Assembly (NCBI GenBank): GCA_016169945.1
Contig: JADLSH010000395.1
Coordinates: 5,670,001 to 5,734,000 of the forward strand
Length of the DNA stretch: 64,000 nucleotides
DNA from: Trachythela sp. YZ-2020
Taxonomy: Eukaryota; Cnidaria; Anthozoa; Malacalcyonacea; Clavulariidae
Direction: 5' to 3'
The position numbers and the translations under genes are program-made. Numbering within the stretch: the first letter of the stretch is position 1; each line of letters begins with the position of its first letter. The notes beneath the pieces are model-generated. The model saw only the letters and a list, made by a program, of their open reading frames with translations. It was not told the origin of the DNA and searched no databases. Of this stretch, positions 55,201 to 64,000 are shown one piece after another.

Positions 55201-56160
55201 GTTCTCAGTAAAATCGATTTAACAGAGCTCTAAAAAGCACGTCCGTCTCGCTCTGTGTACGGCACGTCCGTACGCTTCCGCGTATTTCCCCCCTCTTCTT
55301 TCATTCGCGCACCTATAAAAGCCTCTGCGGAGGAGAGAGCGCCAGAGCACTGATTATATTTGGGTGGCGCGTGGAATTGCGTCAGCGTGGGGACAACCAA
55401 AGCACTGCATCAAAGGTTCCGACTCGAGTTCGAATACTCCTGTACATATCACATAATTATAGAGATCACTAGCATACTGAAATACAATCAGATACGGCAC
55501 AGCCGAAATTTGAAAAGGACGGAGGAATTGGCGACGATGAGCCAGTTGGCTCCATATTGGCAGCTCCATATTCGCGAACATGGAGCCTGCTCCATTTTGG
55601 ATTTGAAACTGGAGCTCGAACGACCGCTTAACCATGCAGTAATGGAAATCGAATATTTTAAGACCATTCAGTTTACTTGTTATATTTTAGTACGTCAGCG
55701 AGAAAAAGTGGAGCAACGCTTCTAAAATTTGCGAATGCCTAAGGCTTGTTGTAGGTAGTCAGTTGTGAAAAAAAGGTATTTAGTGAAGCCCTCCTGTTCA
55801 TAATGCACTTATCATTGGAAACTCCCACCACCCATCTCGGAGTGACATGGGGAATAGGTGGGGGATGATGGGGATTTGGATTATTCAATGTGCCCTATGG
55901 GGTGGGGCTTCGACAATTTTCGCAAACCTCAAATATTGCAATACTGCTAGTACTTTAAATAGATATATTTTAATAAAAATACTTTTAATTAGTATCTTGT
56001 TCTAATTGGGGCTTTTACTCGCTATGATTGCATTCCACTATGGGTGCATGAGGCATTTTCTTGCATTAGTTTTTGCAAAAGTCTAATCCCCCATGTTTCC
56101 CCGGGGTGGGAGGTAGGGATTTCCGATGACAAGTGCATAAACCAGGTGATGACTGTTGAA
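55201..56160. other. Non-coding spacer between LINE-J and LINE-K
   Basis: Contains CTCTCTCCTCCGC-type motifs at 55323-55345 that also appear near 50470 in the opposite direction. A plus-strand frame at 55360-55725 has no recognisable domain and I do not call it a gene. Confidence 0.45.
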
Positions 56161-56240
56161 CTCATGGATAATTTATAAGGTAGGTAGGTAGGTAGGTAGG
56201 TAGGTAGGTAGGTAATACTTTATTTAAAATCAAAATAGAG

Positions 56241-56289
56241 AACACGCTAACCCCATCAACTCTAGGCTGGTTTACATAGGGGGCGTGTT
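56241..56289 (-). ncRNA. LINE-K 3'-terminal hairpin
   Basis: Outer stem AACACGC with GCGTGTT, middle CCCC with GGGG, inner CAGC with GTTG. Homologous to those of LINE-G and LINE-J, with base changes that keep pairing. Confidence 0.75.
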
Positions 56290-56385
56290 TAAGTATTAAA
56301 AATATTTTAAAAAAAGGTACACTAAATACTAACACACAAACACACATATAATATATGATAACTAGGAAGCATGTCATTATCCAAC

Positions 56386-57895
56386 TATTGACTTAAACGA
56401 ATGAAGCGACTCGGCCAATTTTGCTTCATTTGGGAGTTGATTCCAGAGCATAGCGCCGCTATATTTCAAGCTTTTTTTAAGAAATTATCGTTTCGGCTTC
56501 GGAAGTGTAAGATCTGTTGCAGTACTTCGGAGATGATCATTAGTTTGATCTATTTCTCTTCTCACGAAGGACCCCCGAAGACCCGGCGCAGTGTGGTCAT
56601 TAAGTATTTTATACATTAATACTGACTTGGCACCAGACCGTCTATTTTCAAGTGTGTCCCAAGAAAGCGTGTTAAGAAGATCAGCTGAATGAGTATCATA
56701 ATTAGCACCCGTTAAGACTCTTGCTGCACGAAACTGAAATCTTTGCAACTTGTCTCTTAGCAACTTACCACAAGTGTCCCACAGGGGGGAACAATAATCA
56801 AAGTAGGGCTGCACAAGACTTTTATAAATAGATTCTAAGGTATGCATTGGAACAAAGGGCTTTATACGTTTCATAGCGCCAATAGCTGCACTCGCCTTCT
56901 TGCATATCATTTCAATGTGACTGTCCCAATTAAGATTTTCATCTAATTTCACTCCCAAACACATTTGTGTACCAGTTCGTAATATGGGGTTTGCATTAGC
57001 CACAACGGTTTCCTCACATTATGTTATTAAGATTATACGGGAGCCAATAAACATCATTTTACATTTAGACGGATGCATCTGCAGCCTATTTTCTTTAAGC
57101 CAGTTACAGATATGAGCAAGATCCGAATTTAACCTTATAACAAGTTCATTGGCATCGTAGGAAGATGAAAAAATTTGAGTATCATCTGCGTACATGCCTG
57201 GAGTAGTTGATTTCAAGCAATCGGGCAAATCATTAATATACAATAGGAATAGCAGTGGTCCCAGTATAGAACCCTGAGGCACTCCACAGGTAATAGTTTT
57301 ATTGCTAGATAATTCCCCATTAACATTGCATTGCTGTTCTCTATTTGTTAAATATGACTCAAACCATTTTAGTTCCATGCCAAAAATTCGAAATTGTTCA
57401 TTCATTTTATTTAGTAAAATGCGATGGTTTATAGAGTCAAATGCTTTTTTGATATCTAGGAACACAACACCGTTTAACTTGCCATTGTCCATATTTTCTA
57501 GCCACTCATCACACATTTGGATGAGGGCAGTTACAGTTGAATCCTTCGGACGAAATCCACATTGAAATTTTGACAATAGAGAATTTTCAGACAAGTAACC
57601 ATATACCCGACCGAAAACTTCCTTCTCAAAGGCTTTACTCACCACCGGTAATATAGAAATAGGCCGATAGTTCTCACATTGTCTTCTATCCAACGATTTA
57701 AAAATTGGCGTTATACGAGCTCGCTTCCATTCATCTACATATATGCCTGTTGTAAGCGACAGATTGAAGATGAATGTCAACGAGGGTGCAATTATGTCTG
57801 CAGATAATTTTAGAATTTTAGCAGGAATTTTATCCAAACCTGTTGCTTTGCATGCCTTTTGGCCTCTTAGGGTTGAGGCAACACTATCAACGAAT
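56386..57895 (-). pseudogene. LINE-K ORF2 reverse transcriptase (fragment)
   Basis: From about 57895: KATGLDKIPAKILKLSADII, YVDEWKRARITPIFKS, NYRPISILPVVSKAFEK, FLDIKKAFDSINHRILL, CGVPQGSILGPLLFLLYINDL and MYADDTQIFSSS (YADD at about 57193). Shifts near 57010 and 56490 separate the C-terminal parts LQRFQFRAARVLTGAN and SGAMLWNQLPNEAK. The stop is near 56386. The endonuclease is absent. Same family as LINE-G and LINE-J by sequence and by 3' end. Confidence 0.85.
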
Positions 57896-59390
57896 ATTGG
57901 AAGGTGCTATGGCTTGGTTATGTATACAAGAGTTTTATTCCAATACTAACGACTCTTGTGTTAGGAATACGATTAGTCTAATAATTTAAATGGCATAATT
58001 GCATGCCAGGGAATCCGACTTATATTTTGTCGACGAGTTAGACGAGAAGACAGTGGCGGGAAAACATGCATAGGCTGTCATATTCCAAAAATATTAGCCA
58101 ATCAATGTCCTTGACGTCAGACCGTCTAGACATCAGGCGCATGTGGGGTTTTCCCCACTGGTTTTCCTGCCTTCTTTTGCCTGACTAGGTGTAACTGTTC
58201 TAACTTCTCAATGACAAGAATATGTGTTTATACAAATAGCCTTGTTTATGTCTACTACTCCAAGGCATACTCCCTGAAACGCTTCCTTTAGAAACCGTTA
58301 CACATATAAAATCCTGTTTGTTTACAGACATTCCAATTCTTGTTTATCAATTTTATACAGACGAAAACGCCTGCGAACAGGCTATGATGCTTACAGTATC
58401 CAATCAGAACACCAAGTCCATTGAACTTGGTCGGCAACCAATCAACGCTGACGTTCAGTTTTTGAAAGTTATGTCTTGTATGGACCCGAAAAACCCCGCC
58501 AATGTCATCAGACGGCTATCACCGAAAAAAGACAAAAAAAAGTTTTCAATGGAGGGGTCAAAACACCGCACCTAAATTGAAACCAAAATGAAGTCAATCC
58601 AACTAGTCAGCTTCCCAAAGCATGAATTCAGAAACAATGCACGTCTCGATATGGAAATGCCAATGGCTACTGTATCGTAGCCTGACTGTACCGTCGTATG
58701 CGCTTCTATTCACAACACTAGAGTACGAAGTCAAAAACACTGGTTGGCCGTTAGCCTGCATCGCAGACGCTTACCTTCACAAATTTCCGGTAGGAAATGT
58801 TAGCGTCTGCTAATTGGAGGAATAATTCTTGTTCTGGCACGTGATTTGAAACGAATGTGATTGGATGTTTTGTTTCTTTTCACTAGATTTCGATCGTTTC
58901 CTTTTGACAAAACAGTGCAACAAAGAATACACTCTTCGGACGGCATGAATAATTCATAATTAATTATTTAAAAGCGGGAAATAATTATTTTCTGATGACG
59001 TAAGCCAGAACAAGAATTATTCCTCCAATAGCAGACGCTAACATTTCCTACCGGAAATATGTGAAGGTAAGCGTCTGCGATGCAGGCTAATTGGACGTGG
59101 GATGTAAGATGTACTGACAGATATGCCATTGGATAAATTTCAGATAGAACAGAGCACACATCTTGGCTATGCCCTCAGTTTCCGACCAACGCCAACGAGA
59201 TCGGTGGAGACTAGAGGGATCCTCCAAGCCCTTTGTTGCAAATTTGTGTCTGACATCCAGTTTTACTGGACTCGAGTCTCGAAGGCGCTCGATCAACATT
59301 ATTCCCCATGCCTAAATGACTGAACAAGCCTAGAGTTTTGCTTAACAGAATACTATATTGCACATTGTTTTATGTTAATATTGTAGATCT
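57896..59390. other. Non-coding stretch containing a MITE
   Basis: No supported gene; the frame 58318-58575 has no domain I recognise. The foldback 58751-59090 is described separately. Confidence 0.5.
58751..59090. mobile_element. 340-bp MITE with ~88-bp TIRs
   Basis: TTAGCCTGCATCGCAGACGC at 58751 is mirrored at 59071-59090. The arms extend through CTTACCTTCACA, TTTCCGGTAGGAAATG, TTAGCGTCTGC and GGAGGAATAATTCTTGTTCT, with a one-base gap. Each arm also has its own GCAGACGC/GCGTCTGC pair. Non-coding centre of about 165 bp. Confidence 0.85.
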
Positions 59391-59397
59391 TTACTAC

Positions 59398-59731
59398 CTT
59401 GGTTGTTCGTAGAGACAAAACCCAATCGAACTTGAGCGTAATCTTGATTTCCCACGTTAAAACCAGGTTCATAACATCCTTCTACAAATTGTGGAGCGGG
59501 TGTTATTGGCGTTGGGAATCTATTTACAACCTCGGTGGCATTCATTTGCAAAACCGTTTTTCCGAAGAACAAACTTCGCAATGACGGCGCTTGCACGGGG
59601 AAGATAGTACCAAAGTCCAAATCCACTGAATACAGGCAGACTTCGCTAACATTAGCACTCCAAAATTGTGAATTGAAACCTTCCTGTTCTCTTTTTTCAG
59701 TCCAAGCTGTAGATTCATACGAGGTTGTATT
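59398..59731 (-). CDS. Candidate host exon (unknown protein)
   Basis: The acceptor ATCATTTTAG precedes a 334-nt open exon reading NTTSYESTAWTEKREQEGFN, SEVCLYSVDLDFGTIFPVQA, VNRFPTPITPAPQFVEGCYE and DYAQVRLGFVSTNNQ. It ends before GTAGTAAA. The frame is open throughout without TE motifs, and composition and splice sites look genuine. It ends in phase 1, compatible with the exon at 49320-49454. I do not recognise the family. It could be part of an extracellular protein (two Cys, one N-glycosylation-type NVS), but that is speculation. Confidence 0.45.
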
Positions 59732-60213
59732 CTAAAATGATAAAATACTTTCTTATTTCCGTCACTAATGTTAACTAAAAGATAGAGCATTCTGAACGAT
59801 TGATTACGAGGTCTGTAACGGATATAATGAATAGTAAAAACAAGTAATAACTGTAACTGGAGTTCATGTTAAACACGGTGTACACCTGTATCGACTAACA
59901 TTCGCTGACATTGATCATGAAATTTTATATTATAGGTCGGTCAGTACTTGACAAATATTTTTATACCGACCTCAGTAGTATTGTAATTATTGGAGTGAGG
60001 GGGGCTGATCTCATTTAATATTCAAGTCATTAATATATAATGTATTCACTGTAATTAATTACTGTAGGGTGTGCCTTGGCGTACTTGAGCAAACGGGGGT
60101 AAAAAGGGTGTTAGGAAACATAAAAGTGGCGTGGTTGCCAAAGAGAACTACGTTGCTTTCTCTACAATACACAAGTAGTGATTTACTATTGTAACATTAT
60201 TTTCTATATCCTA

Positions 60214-61400
60214 TTATATTCTCATCTTGGTCGATTTTCCAATCAAACCAAGGAAGCATATCCTCTCCAAATGTTCCTGTCCAACATGATGTTCCGTATC
60301 TCCGAGGTTGATGCCAATCCAGTGTCCTTCAGGAGAACGTCTGTGACCTTGATGGTAGGCCTTCCAACACTTTTCCTTCCATGAGATAGGTTGCCAAAGG
60401 ACCAAGTTTGAAGCAATTTCTTCAGGATGCCTAACGCAGTACCCTGCTAATCGTAGCCTGCGCTGTGTAATATTTTCTGTCAATTTTGGTAGATCACCAT
60501 ATACTGTAGTTCTGCATTGGTGGTGTGACTTTGCCAAGATATGTCGACGACCATTCTGAGCATGAGTGCATACATACCATCCAGTTGTTTTTCTAGCGTC
60601 CTAGTGAGGGTCCATATTTCACACGGATTCCACGGTTGCAATGAAGAGCTTGATCTTGATGCTCTTTTGCAATGATGATTTCCATATCTTCGTTAGTTTG
60701 TGACACGCTTTACATGCAAGCGCCTTCCTGGCATTAAAGTCCTTTTCAGGACTGTTCATCCAAGCTCCCAAGTATTTAGAGTTGTCGATGACCTTGATTT
60801 GCTTCCCAGCTTGGTATCCATATTGCATTAATTCTGTCTTCTTGGCATTAACGTGCAATACCTTTTCTTCCTCGACACTGTCAAGGAGTTCCTGAGCTTG
60901 TTTAATTTCTTCTGACAGGAGCACAATGTCATCAGGTCCGTTACTACCTTCGCTGGTGTTTTTCTTCTTTTCCTCATTTCAATTCTGAACCCGAATTCTT
61001 TTGCCTTGTTGCCAATGGACCATTCCCCTATTAGACTAACTTTTGAACTAGGAAATTGTATCAGTACAGCTGGAAAGAGCATCCTAAGTTTAGTAAAATT
61101 GCAAGGTTTGGTTGCGAAATGTTCTAAAATGTGAAAAATGCAGCACTGTGAAGTTGGTAAATTTTGTATATTTTTGTATTACGCGCGGAAAACGGTTACC
61201 ACTTTTTTAAAACAACATTTCGCAACCAAACTTTGCAATTTTACTAAACTTAGGATGCTCTTTCCAGCTGTACTGATACAATTTCCTAGTTTAATAGGGG
61301 AATGGTCCATTGCTTGCCGCATTACATAATCAATCACAATGGCAAAGAGGTAGGGTGCTAGTGTTTCACTTTGTAAAACTTCAGCCTGAACATTAACTCC
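60214..61400 (-). pseudogene. RTE-type LINE fragment, interrupted by a foldback
   Basis: From about 61400 on minus: VLQSETLAPYLFAIVIDYVM (the GVLQGDTLAP...DYVMR block), then the foldback at 61308-61017, then NKAKEFGFRIEMRKRRKTPA, PDDIVLLSEEIKQAQELL (catalytic DD retained after a small deletion that removed FA), HVNAKKTELMQYG, KYLGAWMNSPEKDFNARKAL and finally RRLRLAGYCVRHPEEIASNL, LVLWQP. These are the RT palm and C-terminal blocks of RTE-like elements common in cnidarians. Several frame breaks occur. It is 5' truncated. Confidence 0.75.
61017..61308. mobile_element. 292-bp foldback inserted in the RTE RT
   Basis: GGACCATTCCCCTATTA at the left mirrors TAATAGGGGAATGGTCC at the right. The arms (about 100 bp) also share CTAGGAAATTG, AGTACAGCTGGAAAGAGCAT and TTGCGAAATGTT. 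The left arm has an extra 13-14 bp. It splits the RT after RQA; closing it up with an AT duplication restores an in-frame DYVMRQAIGNKAKEF. Confidence 0.85.
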
Positions 61401-62010
61401 ACCCTAGAGAAGCTAGGAGAGTTCATAATGGCGTTAGTTGACCTACTCCAAATCTAACACTGGAAATTTGCCCTTTTGATGTGTTGTTCCAAAGAGTCAT
61501 CATTTGGTGGCAAGAACTCCTCACCAAATTTCCCCCCTTTAAATAGCATGTAACGGACAAGATTAACGTCGTTCTGATTTTCAATGCCGTATAAATGACA
61601 TACGAACTGGTTGTATCGCAACATACACAAATCAAAAAACGCGTTTCAATAAATTGTTCCCAAGCTGACTAGACTAGTTGGAGAATACTGAATTATAAAA
61701 CCAGTTAAAATCGCCAAATATAATTTTATCAAATATAATCTGGTACGTACAGTACTATAATTCAATATTTTCCAACCAGACTAGTCAGTTTATTATATTT
61801 ATTAAAAATCGCTATATATCCACTAGTATTACTGCACAATTGATGGCCAGGAATCCGCAATAGCATAAGCCAATTACTGTAGGCCCAAGTAATTGTCGGG
61901 AATAATCCACTCAGATTATTAGAGTGTTACCTGAAGGAATGAAAACCAATCAATGCTGCACTCCACAGATCCCCCAGTTGCGTCCTTACCGCACTGACAG
62001 ATATTGTGCG
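61401..62010. other. Non-coding spacer with a small foldback
   Basis: No gene supported. Part may be decayed RTE sequence upstream of the RT fragment. Confidence 0.45.
61663..61790. mobile_element. 128-bp MITE-like foldback
   Basis: AGCTGACTAGACTAGTTGGA...AATACTGAATTATA at the left mirrors TATAATTCAATATTTTCCAA...CAGACTAGTCAGTT at the right, about 35-bp arms. Non-coding. Confidence 0.75.
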
Positions 62011-62014
62011 CTTT

Positions 62015-62735
62015 CTATTTTGCATGAGTCCCCGTCTCAAAATACATATTACAACTGATTGATAGACTGTAATTTAAAACTATGAAAAATACATCTGTAT
62101 CGGGACTCTCAATGATTATACTGGGGAACACTTCAGAGGCAATCTTAGCGTGGGCGATCATCTTGTACGTATCCGCTTCTTCGTGATCGCTGGCCAGTTC
62201 TTTGTATTTCATCACACAGGATGGTGTTCACTACTTCACTGACCCAGTTAGTCGATAGCATTGGCTTTCATGGGTAATGAAGACTTCTACACCCCGCAGT
62301 AATTGTGGATCACTTTATTCACTCCAAGATCTGAAAATGAATTTTATCAGCTCTTCCTTGTTCGCTCCTGCGTTAACAAATTTATTCCATTGGCAAGGTA
62401 CCTTTTGTTGATTGCTATATATCTTTATCAGCTGCGTTAAGTCCTCCTTCAGCACGCTTCGCTCTTTTAAAACTTTTTAAACTCTGCGCCGGATAACGAT
62501 CGAACACGAAATCGACTCTGCTCGCTTTCGACTTTACAGCCAGGTCCACAACTTTGACGAGTAAATCTTTGGCAAGCCCACCAAATGTGGATGGAAATTC
62601 CGTATGGTTTGCAGTATCGCCAAGCATCCAAAATAAGAACTTTACAGCCTTCAACTCTATCGACCAGATGATCTGCAACTTTAGCCTCGATAACATGCAG
62701 TAGCTTTGCTTTAGCAGTTTTGACAAGATCTCCAT
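62015..62735 (-). pseudogene. Remnant of a PIN/XPG-like nuclease-type transposon protein (HEEADT...SPDTDV)
   Basis: Segment 1 (62735-62415): FPSTFGGLAKDLLVKVVDLA and RVDFVFDRYPAQSLKSFKRA. Segment 2 (62215-62060): ELASDHEEADTYKMIAHAKI and IIIESPDTDVFFIVL. The order acidic motif, FDRY, EAD and DTD recalls the metal-binding acids of PIN/XPG nucleases, and this protein family is frequent in cnidarian and fish repeats. Between the segments is either an intron or decayed sequence. In the family the EADT motif is usually followed by R; here it is Y. The function is inferred from pattern only. Confidence 0.5.
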
Positions 62736-63009
62736 CGATCTGATGTAGCCAATGGAAGTGGCCTAAGCGAGTACCGGAAAATCTCCTTCATATCCACGTC
62801 CTGCTTTTGGCAATACAGTACCTGAAATATTTGTGAGCTATTTCAAAACTAACAACGAGGTTCATCACTAGAATACAAGAAAAATATCTCAGCTACATAA
62901 ATCTTATAATAGAACAAACTATGTAAAACATACTCTTTCGAACAAAGGAGTTGATATTTGGAATGGCTTAGAAAAAAAGTACAAGCATATTAGATTACCT
63001 CTCACTTTC

Positions 63010-64000
63010 AATTATTATTATTATTATTTACATTTATATTGCGCGAGGTTCCATAGGAAGATGCTCACCTGCGCATTACAGGATATAAAACAAGTAAATA
63101 ATTACATAAAGTGAAATATAAAATAACTAACTAAACTATTCCTAGAGTATAATCGAATTAATAAAATGCTATCTTAAAAAGATGTCTTTACTAGTTTTTT
63201 AAAATGGTCTACTGTTTTAGCATTGCGAATTTCATTCGGTAGTGAGTTCCACAGATTGGGCGCTGCTGATATAAATGCGCGGTCGCCCAAATTAAGTTTT
63301 CAGTGTTTTGAACTTTGGCGGTGAAAGCAATAATTCATCATTCGATCTTAGACTGTATCTGGATTGTCTTCTTACACTGATCAGTTCATCCAAATATTCA
63401 GGAGCTAGTCCGTGGATAACTTTAAATGTTATTAGCAGAATCTTGAAATCTATCCTAAATTTCACCGGAAGCCAGTGTAGGTAAATTAATGTAGGAGTTA
63501 TATGGTCAAATCGAGAGATATTGCAAATCAGCCGCGCAGCAGTGTTTTGTACTCTTTGTAATTTCAGTAAGTATGTGGCAGGTGTCCCAAACAGCAGGCT
63601 GTTGCAGTAATCTAAGCGACTGGTTATTAGAGCGTTGACCAAAGTTTTTATGCTTTCATGATCGAGAAATCTCCGCATTTTCCTGAGATTATATAGGTGG
63701 TAGAAGGCAGCATTGCAAACTTTATGTATGTGAGTCGCCATACTGAGTTGTGAGTCAAACCAGCAGCCCAAATTCCGAACCTCACTAAGTGATGTAAGTT
63801 GTCAACGCTGGCTTTGGCGAGCTGTTGTCTTGTGCCTATAATCACGAACTCAGTCTTCCCATCATTCAATTTGAGCTTATCAGCAAGCACCATTTCTTAA
63901 CATCGTCAATAGCATTCTACATTGCTATAATTGCAGCGCTTTGATTCATAGCATCATCAGGCTTAAATGAGAGGTAGAGTTGTGTGTCATCTGCATACAT
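63010..64000 (-). pseudogene. LINE RT fragment running off the window end
   Basis: From the window edge on minus: MYADDTQLYLSFKPDDAMNQ, KLKLNDGKTEFVIIGTRQQL, a shift near 63770, GCWFDSQLSMATHIHKVCNA, YHLYNLRKMRRFLDHESIK, KLQRVQNTAARLICNISR and LHWLPVKFRIDFKILL. A 3' (AAT)n tail sits at 63012-63031. Same family as 24800-25862. The upstream part lies outside the window. Confidence 0.8.

Larger units (their letters stand above)
56176..57895 (-). mobile_element. LINE-K, 5'-truncated
   Basis: Minus-strand RT and C-terminus, a 3' UTR with the family hairpin (56289-56241), AATAAAGTATTAC and a (CTAC)n tail (56176-56214). Begins abruptly at about 57895 in the first RT region. Confidence 0.85.

Noticed and set aside
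55360..55725. 121-residue plus-strand frame
   Set aside because: No recognisable motif and GC-rich repeats in the DNA (CTCCATATT). Insufficient support.

Overview
The window is animal nuclear DNA from a transposon-dense part of the genome, most likely cnidarian. The reasons are its AT-rich composition, intron-bearing nuclear tRNA genes, several LINE families with endonuclease plus reverse transcriptase, a Penelope-like fragment, BEL and Gypsy remnants, a tRNA-derived SINE, a THAP/YqaJ DNA transposon and many foldback elements. The cnidarian assignment is an inference from the repeat repertoire and is not proven. There is no bacterial operon, rRNA or CRISPR, and no complete ordinary host protein gene. 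At most a few exons may be host genes: 14168-14400, 49320-49454 and 59398-59731, all on the minus strand.

Layout. 1-2.5 kb: no gene. 2.5-3.55 kb: end of a Penelope-like element with a GIY-YIG domain and a hammerhead-like motif. 3.7-7.8 kb: nearly complete LINE-A (-). 9.3-9.9 kb: BEL/Pao tail. 10.0-10.9 kb: non-autonomous element with about 85-bp terminal inverted repeats (TIRs). 11-17.6 kb: mostly non-coding, with foldbacks and a possible Cys-rich exon. 17.7-20.3 kb: decayed LINE-B (+). 21.2-23.7 kb: two SINEs flanking a Gypsy integrase tail. 23.8-35.2 kb: LINE graveyard with two readable nested insertions, LINE-G inside LINE-F and LINE-I inside LINE-H. 35.3-44.5 kb: an ISL2EU-like DNA transposon with a THAP/DDE transposase (+) and a SWIM/YqaJ nuclease gene (-). 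The nuclease gene is split by a second, 5.79-kb DNA transposon (37197-42988, here 'element N') with 46-bp TIRs and a TAA target duplication. 44.8-45.0 kb: long palindrome. 45.3-49.3 kb: tandem array of initiator tRNA-Met and intron-containing tRNA-Ile(UAU) genes. 51.3-55.2 kb: LINE-J with an SGNH-esterase ORF1 and a deleted RT core. 56.2-57.9 kb: LINE-K. 58.7-62.7 kb: foldbacks, an RTE-type fragment interrupted by a foldback, and a PIN/XPG-like remnant. 63.0 kb to the end: another LINE.

The genes do not form a pathway. What links them is transposition. THAP/DDE and YqaJ belong to one element. The SAM-domain and DDE-like genes of element N face away from each other and share an upstream region. 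LINE-G, -J and -K share a 3' hairpin whose stem covaries. LINE-A and LINE-J share an N-terminal ORF1 domain. The strongest candidates for something undescribed are element N, the tRNA array, the LINE 3' hairpin and the ORF1 domain.
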